This document shows positions 21,601 to 31,400 of a stretch of 64,000 nucleotides of DNA, piece after piece (within the stretch, counting starts at the first letter, position 1; each line of letters begins with the position of its first letter). The DNA comes from Linnemannia hyalina (taxonomy: Eukaryota > Mortierellomycota > Mortierellomycetes > Mortierellales > Mortierellaceae). Made by a program: the position numbers and the translations under genes. The stretch spans positions 1,238,001-1,302,000 of the forward strand of contig JAHRHY010000014.1 of assembly GCA_019671135.1 (NCBI GenBank), in the 5' to 3' direction. The notes beneath the pieces are model-generated. The model did not search any database and was not told where the DNA came from. It was given only the letters and a program-made list of their open reading frames with translations.

Positions 21601-24159
21601 AAGGTCATTGGCAACATTAACATACTGGTCCACCGCCTTGGGCTCAAAGCGACCTCGATAGTCCGGTCCGAGATACTGAGTGCGGCAGGTAATGAGTAAC
21701 TTGACGTCCCACTGACCAGATCGGTTGAAGAGGTTGGTGGTATGCAGATTCGATGTAAGCTGGCTCTCGTCGTATCCATCACAGATTAATATAAGCTGGC
21801 GGTGCAGCTTCAACTCACGGATCTGGTCCTCCAAAAAGTTGTAGGTCCTCAATTGCTCCCCAACCAAATCCTTCTCTGGTCGCTCGAGGGATGGCAAGTT
21901 GACGAAAAGCGGGATGCGACCTCCTGCCTTGTACTCCTGCCAGAGCTCGTGTTCCAAGTGCCGGTTGAATGTCGATTTTCCGGCCCCCGAGTCCCCAAGA
22001 ACAAGCATGACCTGAGAGCTGCTGGCAATAAAGTCTCTAACCTTGTCCATAAGAGGGAACAGATTGTCGTCTGTGTCTTGGAGGTTGAGTTTGGCTATGG
22101 GGTCGATGTAAACCGCCTGCTTGTAGTCGGCAATCCTCATCAACCTCAAGACGTGCAGGTCATATTCGACTTTGATGATCTCTTGGACCTGAGCGAGAAG
22201 TGGAGAGGCTGTTGGCAGAGGGAGGCGTCTGCTTAGCGAAAAAGAACCAGGATACTCGACGATACCGCCCTTCTTCAGGTCCAGCAGCAAAGCACCAGCG
22301 CGATCCTTGATAGAGACATCCGACGTCCCCGAGATCTGGATGAGGATGGTGAGAATCCAGCGCTTGACATCGACATGCGGTTTCCAGTCAGAGCCGCCTC
22401 TGTATAGTTCACCCAGAAAGTCAACGGCCTGCTGGCGGATAAGAATATCCCAGAGCGGGTCGACTACAATCTCTCCGATCTGGCGACAGACTCCCCACTG
22501 AAAATTGGGGTTGTGGCGGCAAGGCGCTTGGCTAACGACTAGGTTAAAGTCCGAAAGTCGTCCCTGGTGAATGAAGAGGGCCGTTCCTTGGAGGGCGAGA
22601 TACCACGAGCGCTTCTTCATAAAGTCGAATTTGCTCTCTGTTGCGCGAACGACTCCATCGGCACCAACACGAAGGGCCTCGACGACCTCAATTCCTGTGC
22701 TAACTGCTCCCACAACCCCTGTACCGATCTCTTGAAGTCTCTCGATGCCTTTGAGGAGCCCTTCTGGATCCAACTTGAAAACACTCGACACTGCGCCCGC
22801 GCCTGCCGCTGTAACCTTGGCATACCTCCACAACACCTGGAGCGGAGTCTCATTATCTGGTGCATACTGGAGGGCCTGGTAGGCGTAGGTTGCCTCGTAC
22901 CTCTGGATAACATTGTTGTTGTTCTTCAGGCCGTCCAGGAGTTGCAGCATCGGCCGATGGTCTCGATCACGGTTCAAGTCCTTAACCTCGCCAGTCACCA
23001 TCACATCGAGAACTCGAGCGAGCGACAATGTCAGGTGCAAGGGGTGATCGTTCGTGCCAATGTGGGTGATTGATAGCTCCTTGGAGAGAACGGTGGTGAT
23101 CCTGACCAGATCATCGTCAACAAGGTATCCAGATGAGGCGCACTCGACCAATTGCACAAGACCTTGAAGAAGAGTGACATCCAGCGGTGTTGCTTGCTCA
23201 AAGTTGGAGATGAAGCATGAGAGCAGGCTGCGGTATGTGTCACGGTCAAGGACGGGACCAACAAGAACGATCTCGGTGACCACATCAGATGCCTTCAGTG
23301 GGTGCTCGGCAAACGCTCTGACCAATTGCTCGACAAGCCATCGATATCGGTCCTGCAGAACGGGACCAATGAGCTGAACCCATTCCTTCTCTTTGTCGTC
23401 GAGGGGAGAATTTTGGGAGACATCGCTGTCCGAGGTCGGTGGTAACGGTTCTTGAGCCTTGGAGAGGAGACTGCAGCAGTAGACAAGCTGTGGGGTCTTG
23501 TCAACACGAGCATGCGGCTTGGGTAAGTCGGTCTTGTAGATGGGGTTGATAACGTTTTCAGGGAAGATGTCTACGCGGAGGGTTCCATTCCCAGCGGGAC
23601 TCGGCTGCGGCTGAGTAGCCGGGACAGCGAGTGGCGTGGACAACATCCCTGCGGATTGTACTGGTGAGTGCAGTCCCAACGAGACAGACACGGCGTTACG
23701 GTCAGGTGCGACAGACTGGATGCATCCCTCAGTTCCAACCAGTGAAATAGGCGCTGATGAGGCTGCCAAAGCGGGAACAGTCTCTTTGACTTTAGGGTCT
23801 CCCTTGGAAAGTCTCGACAAACGTTTCCTGAACCCGAATTTCGACGAACGGCCCGACGATACCGACCTGGCATCACTGGCGCCACCTGGTCCATGATCAA
23901 CGTCTGTGTCAACGTCCCTTGTGATGTGGTGACCAAGGGGGTTCAACAAGTTGGCAGGTCCAGGTTGAATGGTGGCCAATCCTTGAGCGATTGTCGGAAC
24001 GTCGTTCGTCCTTGACGACACACGTCCAAGCGTTGCGGTGTTTTCGAGTTGAGAAAGGAGATGCTGCCCATCGACAGTTATTTCCGGATGTCCTAGAGGA
24101 GCAGAGGAAGGCGCGGGAGGAGGCGAAGGCGAATTGCCTTGGGGTGATGGGGAGGACAT
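18628..24159 (-). CDS. NACHT/pentapeptide/WD40 STAND protein, copy B
   Basis: 1843 residues in one exon from MSSPSPQGNSP. Order: Pro/Ser-rich N-terminus (to ~230); the family-conserved block IFPENVINPIYKTDLPKPHA and VDKTPQLVYCCSLLSK (~230-270); an alpha-helical, ARM/HEAT-like region (~280-690); a NACHT P-loop NTPase with Walker A GDSGAGKST (722-730), Walker B LILICDGYDES (~790) and a sensor-like LLITCRTQYLGP; a winged-helix part with RNPFLLTLSLEALP and FVHRSVLEYFF; pentapeptide-like repeats (~1131-1195); then about fourteen WD40 units (~1200-1825), enough for two seven-bladed propellers. STAND NTPases act as ligand-triggered switches in immunity or heterokaryon incompatibility; that role is inferred. 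The frame is open further upstream, but a GT...AG pair (24261 to 24168) conserved in B, C and D lies just before this ATG, so I start here. Confidence 0.95.
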   Translation of the reverse strand: MSSPSPQGNSPSPPPAPSSAPLGHPEITVDGQHLLSQLENTATLGRVSSRTNDVPTIAQGLATIQPGPANLLNPLGHHITRDVDTDVDHGPGGASDARSVSSGRSSKFGFRKRLSRLSKGDPKVKETVPALAASSAPISLVGTEGCIQSVAPDRNAVSVSLGLHSPVQSAGMLSTPLAVPATQPQPSPAGNGTLRVDIFPENVINPIYKTDLPKPHARVDKTPQLVYCCSLLSKAQEPLPPTSDSDVSQNSPLDDKEKEWVQLIGPVLQDRYRWLVEQLVRAFAEHPLKASDVVTEIVLVGPVLDRDTYRSLLSCFISNFEQATPLDVTLLQGLVQLVECASSGYLVDDDLVRITTVLSKELSITHIGTNDHPLHLTLSLARVLDVMVTGEVKDLNRDRDHRPMLQLLDGLKNNNNVIQRYEATYAYQALQYAPDNETPLQVLWRYAKVTAAGAGAVSSVFKLDPEGLLKGIERLQEIGTGVVGAVSTGIEVVEALRVGADGVVRATESKFDFMKKRSWYLALQGTALFIHQGRLSDFNLVVSQAPCRHNPNFQWGVCRQIGEIVVDPLWDILIRQQAVDFLGELYRGGSDWKPHVDVKRWILTILIQISGTSDVSIKDRAGALLLDLKKGGIVEYPGSFSLSRRLPLPTASPLLAQVQEIIKVEYDLHVLRLMRIADYKQAVYIDPIAKLNLQDTDDNLFPLMDKVRDFIASSSQVMLVLGDSGAGKSTFNRHLEHELWQEYKAGGRIPLFVNLPSLERPEKDLVGEQLRTYNFLEDQIRELKLHRQLILICDGYDESQLTSNLHTTNLFNRSGQWDVKLLITCRTQYLGPDYRGRFEPKAVDQYVNVANDLFQQAVIAAFSREQIEDYVERYVPLEPRTWVKKDYMDKLEAIPNLMDLVRNPFLLTLSLEALPTVVQGKIDLSRLRVTRAELYDTFVRHWMGVNKRRLQDQKLSESRQIALDILCADGFERHGILYQMDLATSIFQKQDGRPVVDYSHMRDRKTWKAQFFGLDPERALLRDSSLLSRAGNQYRFVHRSVLEYFFSRTISGPVKEHDEFYPPVHSGTPAPSPTLSTHPLSQRNLVVELSIIQFLAERVQLDSGFKDELLAIIELSKTDGQAAQAAANAITILVKAGVRFNGVDLRSIRVPGADISGGEFDSAQLQEADLTGVNLTKSWIRQADFMRAQMKGVQFGELPYLKENESVLSCAYSPDGTSLAIGHYLGGINIYDTSIWTLARTFQGHQSRVNSIAYSPTGHQLLSGSYDKTVRLWDCESGSCIFVLEGHIKEVLTVAFSPSGKQVASAEEGKTVRLWDVQTGANLFNLTGHSALIRSISYSPDRHMVVSVGVDGVIRFFDIQTGQPGEVWESQCGEVKSVAFSPDGLEIAVGHGNGELLLYDTTTGKPTRNWKAHGNVITGVSFSPNSQWIATCSWDSTVKVWSAANGSLLSVFVGHSSDIFQVAFSPNGLQLASCSFDCTIRLWDVSSLGTGMDVEGGSDPLTSAFFSPDGRVLFCGTKSGAVRQFDAGSGESGLAIVCGDRPVKCIAVSPDGLRIASVGKYGGVVTVWNTGTGQADIVLRGHTYEVNAVAFSADNRWIATGSDDMRVRLWDARSGILDRVLEGHTHFVVCLVFSPNSHRILSGSQDGTIRAWDLDSRTCRVVVNVGHIERCTISTSPDGPKGASISYMDGVKLWNMESGQLQQSLYHDGRIECFAFSSCGQWMGVGLLRSVWLWNFASYNTAEGGEGRGEWRCLVRIRDIFGDVKSMAWKPDTLEFSIGCANGSLQVWKLVETSSSSDAWSAQLVWSAGNPVLAASDAIFAGAVGLSSANQQLLTQRCKGTAA

Positions 24160-25265
24160 GGTTGCAGCTACAAACATCAAGTATGAATGGCGTTGGTTAA
24201 CTTTGTCTGGACGCCCTTTCAGAAATAAACACTCGTAATAATTATTCCCTCTCATTTTTACCTTGCGTTGGTTTAAAGAATGGCTTGCTGTTGGTAAAGA
24301 TTTGTGAAGGACAGAATGAATAGATAAATGACTGGTATGAGAGTGCGAAGCTATCAACAAAAGTATGTGCAACGTTAGGGGAGGTTCGGAAACGAGACGA
24401 CATTTCATGACCAGATATCATGGGATAGTTGTGCATCGTTCGCCTTCCTTACCAAGAGGTAGCAAAAGGGGGTTTTCTTTTTTCTGTTTGTTTTGGTGAT
24501 GGGCTGGGTGTGCGTTTGGCTGCAGACTTGTTGGTCTATGTTGATATGTTGATAGGATATCGGTGATATCGGTTAGAATCGTGTTATCTAAAGAACAGCT
24601 GTCAATTGCACTTTTCGTTTGCTGTGTTTGTCCTCTCACGCTTACTGGGTGTGGACTTGGTGTTGGTTTTTATGGTTGCTGGTTTTTTATTTGGGGGTGT
24701 AGAGCAAGCAGAAAGTTGTCTTTTCCTTGAAAGTATAATGTCCAATGCGGGATGGGTTAGCATTAAGAAGTCAAGAAGCAAAGGAGTAATTAAAGAATCT
24801 TTCCCAGCTCCTGTTACTTCGCATTACCCGTTCGGTCAAACACTCTTTTTTCTTGGGTTGGGGTGTGTTCTCGGCAGACGTGGACGAGAAGGGGACGGTA
24901 TGTCTGTGTCGTTAGACGTGGTGGAGTAATGAGGTGGTGAATGAGCAAAGGCAAGGTGAATTCACAATGTGAACGATGTGCTGAATGTCGAAGCGAGAAG
25001 TGTGAATAACGAGAGTCAACAAGTGAGAGGGACGGTGGTGGTGGGTTTGCGGATGGTGGCAGGAGGATGGCAGGGGGTGAGCCAAAGAGAAAAGAAAACA
25101 ATAAAAGGTCGAGCCTGGAGTTATTTTACGTTATCCACTCTCCTTTGCGCCCACTGCTTCTTTCTTGTTTCGCTGGGGCAGTGACCATTCATGCATGCAT
25201 GCCACTCCATCTTGCTTTGTCTTCCCTTCCATAGCTAAAATTACCATTTAATTTTAAGTGTGCTA
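24160..25265 (-). promoter_or_regulatory. 5' flank of NACHT-WD40 copy B, repeated in C and D
   Basis: Contains a probable 5' leader intron (24168-24261, donor GCAAG|GTAAAA, acceptor GTTTGTAG). Further out (about 24590-25200) it matches the flanks of copies C and D: shared words include TTTGTCCTCTCACGCTTACT, GGGTGTGGACTTGGTGT, GGTGAATTCACAATGTGA and CATCTTGCTTTGTCTTCCCT. Short ORFs here are not conserved and are not taken as genes. Confidence 0.6.
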
Positions 25266-25760
25266 TATTGAGCACAAACAGAGAACGCAAATGTCAAAGA
25301 AATCTAGAGCATAGGCTTCTTGAAGGAGGGCCAAGGTGTGAAGTATGTAGTTTTACCTTATTCAAGTTGTCACGGAGGTATATGGACCATATAGCGGGAC
25401 GCGTCTTCTTTTGCCGCTGATTGAACTCGATGAAACCGATAAACTTTGTTCAATAAACATCGAGAGCTAACGAACGCGACACAGAAGGGGTATGAATGAA
25501 CACGTTCCTGTTGTGTGATGTCGATCTGCTACGAAGAAAGTAAAGCTTGTTCGTTTGTTATCGGGACCTGTTATTTCTCACGTAATGCGCCATGGTCAAC
25601 GGCAACCTGCCTGCTTTCTCTTCACGGTCAAGGCAACTGGATATCTTATGCCAGGAACCTGTCTTTGTCTAAGTGGGGGTGCACCTTCGCTGAGAACATC
25701 AGGCACCGGACCAGCCAATAAGAACAATGAAGAACATCCAAACAAAAGGAGCACACCCTT
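25266..25760 (+). repeat. Orphan copy of the pirin upstream region
   Basis: From ATTGAGCACAAACAGAGAAC the sequence parallels 43.30-43.74 kb (the start of module D): AGAGCATAGGCTTCTT, AAGGTGTGAAGTATGTAGTT, GATAAACTTTGTT, CGAACGCGACACAG, and TCTCACGTAATGCGCCATGG. No pirin gene follows; the similarity fades near 25.75 kb and other sequence begins. Confidence 0.75.
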
Positions 25761-25891
25761 GTTGTTCCATTAGTTCACTCAAAAGACAGGAATCAGCATA
25801 TAGTTACCCTTCGACAAACTCCAGGACTTTTTTCACAGTTCGGCCTCGTCGGAGTTACCTACTGCCCTTGCAATGATTTCTCAAGGATAAA

Positions 25892-27257
25892 ATGTCAGCC
25901 AGAACCAAACGATTCAGTCATCAAGCAAGTGTAAACAAGGTATGTGGACTAACCGACTCTTAAGCGTCCTATTTGTCTTCTCTGGCGTCTCAGTAGCGCA
26001 CGGACGTTCAACGCTCTCTACAAGCTCCGCGGAAAGTCGTTGTCCAAGTGAGATAAGAAGCCATGACCAAGGAATCTCTGTGTCTTTTCATTCCGTCCAT
26101 CTTGTTGAAGGAGAGTAACAGATGAGCTTAATTTTTGCCACCATTTTCACAGAGTGGCTAGCCAGATGTGTGTTATGTTCCCACTCTGGTCTTTCTTTTA
26201 TCAGGCCGACTCTTTTCTTGTTGCGTATCCGCGTCAACCCAGGAGCCAGATGGAACCTACGGACCATTCATAACTCGAGCGAGATACTCTTGACGCAATT
26301 CACAGAGTAAGTCTCGAGCAATTCCCCACTTTGTCATTTGTTTTCTTTTTTGCACGCTCTTTGCAGATTGTTGTTTCTATGGATGGAGCAACATGTTACA
26401 CACTTTCCAGAACGACTCACCGTATTACGTTGTCCTTCATGTTTTATCATTTACAATACTTAGGATACAAGATGAAAGGGATTGCGTTTAATGATGCGAC
26501 CTTGTGGGTGGACAGCCCAGCGATCACTCAAGAGAAACAGGGATATGCCGTGCACTTGTACTCTCGCTACGGCTCTGACACTCACAAGGTGAAAGTGCAA
26601 ATCGCAAATAACTCGGCAGAAGCGCAAAAATGCGCACTTTACCCGTTTCTCAAAGATATCGACAGTGGGGCCATTCAAGCAGGAGCGGCGTTCTCAATCG
26701 AGGGATTCTATGGACACAGAGCCTTCCTTGGAACCGGAGGAGTTGGAGAGGCAGTCGAATTGAGGGTATCGAGGGCGGAACGAGATCCTGCAAATGACCG
26801 GTTGCTAGATCTCGTATTGACATCTGCGGTAGTCTATGTAAGTTCAACAGAAGATGCGCATACTGCGTACGTGCTTTGCGGAGGTATTGCAAGATGTGGA
26901 TTGAATGCGAACGCTTTTATATCACTCCTAACGCGTATGTATGTGAATTCTTTTCTTGATGTACAGAACAACTCGAGAAACAACAACAGCAACTGGTCGA
27001 TGCCAACTCCCGCCCCAGTAAGCTCGTCACGGTCGAGTCAAGGACTGCGACCTTCGGCACAGGACCAGCCGGGCTTTTCCATGTCTTCCCCTGCGATGCC
27101 AGGGCCAACGTCTCGGTCACCACATATACCCCAGGCGTCACAGCAACAGCCATCAGGGTCATCCTCCACAGGACGCCGACTGGTGGGACGACCACCATCT
27201 TCAGGACAATACGCACGACCATCCATTCAGCCTCAAGGATCGTCATCCACGCGGTGA
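25892..27257 (+). pseudogene. Uncharacterised multi-exon gene with one in-frame stop
   Basis: A five-exon reading keeps phase 0 at each junction: 25892-25939 (MSARTKRFSHQASVNK, donor GTATGT), 25997-26047 (donor GTGAGA), 26205-26306 (acceptor TTATCAG, donor GTAAGT), 26367-26837 (acceptor TTTGCAG, donor GTAAGT) and 26967-27257 (acceptor GTACAG; the intron contains a CTAAC branch-like site). Exon 3 has a TAA at 26271-26273, otherwise it reads through. The main part of exon 4 (from about YKMKGIAFND to RLLDLVLTSAVVY) looks globular with alternating beta-like segments; the C-terminus is Ser/Pro/Gln-rich. I do not recognise the family. An alternative frame in exon 5 begins with a coiled-coil-like EQLEKQQQQL, so a frameshift there is also possible. 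It may be a decaying gene or have a different exon 3. Confidence 0.5.
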
Positions 27258-28299
27258 TGGCCAGAAATCCCCCCGCCTCCATTTGGAACTGCAACTGTAT
27301 TTGACGCAGCAACGCACACATGGGAGTACCCTTGAAAATCTCTCACAGCTTGTAATTTTTTTTATAGACCTACGATCTGTATCTGCGGAGCTATTAATTT
27401 CCGAGCTTAATAGATTTCTTGGGGTACCATAAAAATTCCATTAGACAGGAATAACTGGCTTGTGACAGCCAAGCGTTCATAGCGACGTTGCTTTTTGATC
27501 CTTCGATGTCGGCTCTTTCTCTCCTACCCTCATTATCATTCAAGGGCGTGTCGAGATACTTTGTTCACTGTCCACTACCGTGGACTACTTGTAATGAAGA
27601 TTAAGGGGTTCGAACTAACCTTAGGCTGGAGCAACCAAGTGCTCATTGCGACATACTGTTTGATCTTTTTTGTTCGTTCTCCCAACTATGTCTATTACAG
27701 TCGAAAGTGGTTTTTGCGGTCATTTTGATAGTGAAATTGATCAGAAAAAGTAATTGGAACATTTGTAAAGCGACGAAAGTATTGTGGTGATTTGGAGTGG
27801 CTTAGTAGTGCGCCGAGCCCTCTTGTCTGCTCTTTATCCTTTACACATCACTTCTTGGACGAGAGCTGAATTGACAAGAGTTTCGCTGGCGCGCTGCAGC
27901 GTATCGTTTCGTGTGATTCGTTTAGGACGCTACTATCACTTCCCCCCCCTCCAACCTACAACCCCCCTCCCCCCCCCCCGTACCAATTGAGGACTTAACA
28001 GCGGTCCTACAACTCTGGCCGTTGACCCTCTCCCCTGAGTAACAATATTTTTTATTTCAGCAAGTTCATGTGCTAAGCAAGAGTAGGCGCCTTCAGGCAA
28101 CTAAGAAAATGTACCGGTACAAGGGGCAAAGGTGGGGAAGCAAGAACAAACACGTATAGGCAGGCAAGAAAGGCAGAATAATCGATTCAGGAAACCGTTT
28201 CGGAGCATATTGAGTAAATGCGAAGAGCCAGATATGTCAAGATCAAGTAAAAGAAGTCCAGAGGGGCAGCACGTCCAGAAAGGGGTCGAGCGACACGAC
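27258..28299. other. Intergenic, no gene recognised
   Basis: About 1 kb between the 3' ends of two convergent decayed genes. Notable only for C homopolymer tracts near 27943-27980 and AT-rich stretches. A TTCGAA word at 27609 resembles a tRNA B box but no cloverleaf could be formed around it. Confidence 0.45.
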
Positions 28300-30742
28300 T
28301 CAGGACGGGGGGGCAAGAGAGGAGCTTCCGAGGGTTTGATCACCCTTGAGGCTCTCTGGATCTTGGTACAACCATCTTGGATCGTCCGCGTCGCTCTCGC
28401 CACCAGAGCTGTCCTCGTCCTGCTTTTCCACCGTTGTCAAACAACGCTGGTAGTGCTGGATCGTTCCCGCCACCATCGCCTACATCAAAAAAAAGGAAAA
28501 GGAAGCGGATTAGTCCTCAATGTCCACTGTCCTTCCCAAAGGATGGATATGTCTCCAAGAATACTTACCCTCACACGCAGCAAATGCGCGATTCCTTGGA
28601 TTTGCCGGGTCCACGTCTGCGGGGCGGACGGCAAGATATGTGGCACGTGAGCTTGGTGTAGAAAGATGTATGGGCTTTTCTTTGTTGGTCGGAGCTGAAA
28701 GGTTTCGAACCCTGGTCCTCCTGAGTATACCGCGAAGAACCGGGCATTCTCGACAAAGTCCTTCCTCTTAGCCTCTTGGACCCGACTGCTCGCCAGCAGA
28801 TGCAGCTCTTTGAACAGAACCACGCTAGTTTCGTGCAGAAACTTCGTCGAGAACTCATCCCAAACGGCCATGGATTCGACAATGAACCAATCCTTCTGGT
28901 TCCGAGTGTCACGACCACCATATCGACATTCTTGCCCTTTTGCTTCCTCGGCACCTGTCCTTCAACATCAAGACGACGATACTTGTTCCTGCGGTTCCTG
29001 CTCTCATAGGTGGTCTTCTCTCCATCAATCATCGTAATCCCATTGACATTTCCCAGGATTCTCCGGAGCAGGGACCAGCCCTCTCGACACCAAAATGATT
29101 CGGACGTGTCCGAGATATTAAACGGGGAGGGTCTCGCCTTGTACAGTTGCGTCCTAAACGTTGAGTCGCGTTAGATCAATGCTGGCAAACACAAATATAA
29201 AGCATGCTATCAAGCCTATCGATTTCGAAGATGCTTACCATTGAATTAAAGATATTAGGGCCAGTTCGCAGGCTATAACGTCAGTTTCCGGGATCGGCAC
29301 GGTGGTGGGGTGATCGCCTCGGTTCAGAGCCTTTCGCAGCGAGAGTAGGTATTGCTCCGTGGTCTTGCAGAGACCTGGTAGATCAAACGCCCTCTGTTCG
29401 CACAACTCTGACCATTCCTCATCTGTGAACAATGCTTGAGTCAAAGAACAATCGTAATCAATAGTATAGGATCTTATCCTAAGCGTTTAGAGTGCGATAG
29501 CAGATGTCAGTTACAGATCGCCATGCAGCACCCCATGATCCGAAAGCGCGCAGAATAAGCCTTACCGAAATGTGGCTGCCCCATCCAAGCTGGCTTCAAA
29601 TAGAACCGTCTCGACATCCCTGCCCGACCTCAAATGCCAGAATTTGTGTGTGTCCATGGCTCGGTACCGCTGCTGTTATAATAGAATCGTCATGATGGAA
29701 GGGGATTAATCGCGGTGTTACAAAATGCGCCAACTGCACTGCAATCTGGTCACCAACAAAGAAAAGACTCCGTATACGATAACCCACCTCCTTTCGACTG
29801 GACATGGTGTCAACGTGTGCATCGTCCTGGCGGCTCCGCTTGCCTGCTTGCTTCTGCAAGGCTCCTTTTGGACGAGGTTCTGTTGATGTTGATAAAGGAA
29901 TGTAGATGAGTGTTGGAAAACGCAAGACGGGGCTATTTCATTTTGGTAGCCAAGCAGTAGTCGCACTTGCATATTCCACAGTGTCATTGGTATCGCTGTT
30001 CAATGTGCATTTCTCTTACCAGTATGTGTGTGCAAGATACCGTTCCCAGCATTATTAACCCCACCCGATGCACTGAAATCTGGGTCCTGCACCCTGTTCA
30101 TGACATTGCCATCGAGAATGTCCGCGATGACCGCCACAAAGTCGTCGGCGTCATTTGAGTTGGAGGTCGAGTCAGGGGAGGCAGCAGAGGGGACTAAAAA
30201 CAAAAGAACAGACATCCACGCACTATTAGACAGTGATATAACAATCAACTTTAAATAATAAATAAGAAAGATGTATTGCTGAAAAATACCTGCTACCCCA
30301 AAGACGCGCAGAGTATCTCTGGTAACGGTCTTCACAGAGGCCAGTGATTGGACCCGGCCTTCATCTTTCACAGCAGAGGCGTGGGATACCTACACAATTT
30401 TGCCCTTAGTTAGTGGTACTGTACTATCATGGAAACTCTACGCTAGCGGTAAATAGGGCCAGTAAATACAAGTACCTGCTTTTCCTGCTCCCGTGTATCT
30501 CTCCAGTACTGCGCTACATTGTACTTCTGCGATTTGAACACCGATAGCAAAACGCCGCCTTTAATAGTGTCCTGTTGCATGACCAGCGCGATCAACTTGT
30601 GATATTCCTGGCCTGCAAAATCCTTCTGCTTGTACATGAATCGATGGAATCGAAAGAAGCTGATCGGCGACAGCTTGTCGACACCTTGATTTTTCAAGTA
30701 TTCTTTATAAGGGTAATCAGCGGGGATGGACATTTTACCCAT
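28300..30742 (-). pseudogene. Uncharacterised intron-rich gene, possible PD-(D/E)XK-like protein, one frameshift
   Basis: Exons on the minus strand: 30742-30476 (MGKMSIPADYPYKEYLK..., donor GTACTT), 30389-30290, 30193-about 30020, a segment starting about 29879 (…KRSRQDDAHVDTMSSRKEVGYRI…), 29478 or later to 29239, 29153-28569 and 28479-28300 (ends SSSLAPPS). Phases agree except that the join between the 29879 segment and the 29.4 kb exon is unresolved, and exon 29153-28569 needs one extra base near 28913 for VDMVV to run on into RDTRNQKDWFIVES. The frame then continues through WDEFSTKFLHETSVVLFKELHLL to the last exon. The D...(E)S pattern after a basic segment recalls restriction-like nuclease cores found in expanded fungal effector-like families, but this is a weak guess. 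A single indel could also be a sequencing error. Confidence 0.5.
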
Positions 30743-30910
30743 ATTGTGTGCCACTATGCGAGTCAATAGAGAATTGGTCTTCGAGGAAGGTCAGTAGGTC
30801 CAAAGAACTCCATCTTTGTCGCTGGCGCCACTTCACTCTCCGAAGAACAATATATGTTGCAATCTATTGCTATTGGTGGTATCAAGGACTTTTGCCGTCG
30901 CAGATGAATT

Positions 30911-31400
30911 GAAGTCAAGACGATAAGCCCTATCCGCACATGCATCTACTTTCCAGCCCATGGTCAACTGGGGTTCAAAAGTAGGTGATAATGACAAGCA
31001 CCAGGAGCATCAGAAAGCGCTCAAGATGACGTCACGGCGAAATAGAACATACCCCACAACAAGCTCGCCGTGTGGTTGTCTCGACGGCCCCACACCGATT
31101 ATTGCTGACCAATGTGCAGTACCGGATGTGTCTGTCACAATGCATCTACGTTCCAGGAATGCTGAAGTCAAGACGGTAAGCCCTATCCGCACATACACCT
31201 ACTTTCCAGTCCATGGTCAACTGGGGTTCAAAAGTAGGTGATAATGACAAGCACCAGGAGCATCAGAAAGCGCCCAAGATGGCGTCACGGCGAAATAGAA
31301 CATACCCCACAACGAGCTCGCCGTGTGGTTGTCTCAACGGCCCCACACCGATTATTGCTGACCAATGTACAGTACCGGATGTGTGTCGTCACAGCACTCT
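30911..31400. repeat. 253-bp direct tandem duplication
   Basis: GAAGTCAAGACGATAAGCCC at 30911 recurs as GAAGTCAAGACGGTAAGCCC at 31164, and the two units stay nearly identical (for example GGTCAACTGGGGTTCAAAAG and CGCCGTGTGGTTGTCTC in both) until about 31400, where the second copy ends. Translations of this repeat give similar short ORFs and are not taken as genes. Confidence 0.93.

Noticed and set aside
27600..27630. tRNA-like TTCGAA word, also at about 28695
   Set aside because: No matching acceptor, D or anticodon stems could be paired around either site; the second lies inside a coding exon.
28600..28740. A second frameshift in the intron-rich gene
   Set aside because: An alternative frame looked protein-like, but the original frame runs to the GTAAGT donor at 28568 and joins the last exon in phase, so only one lesion is needed.
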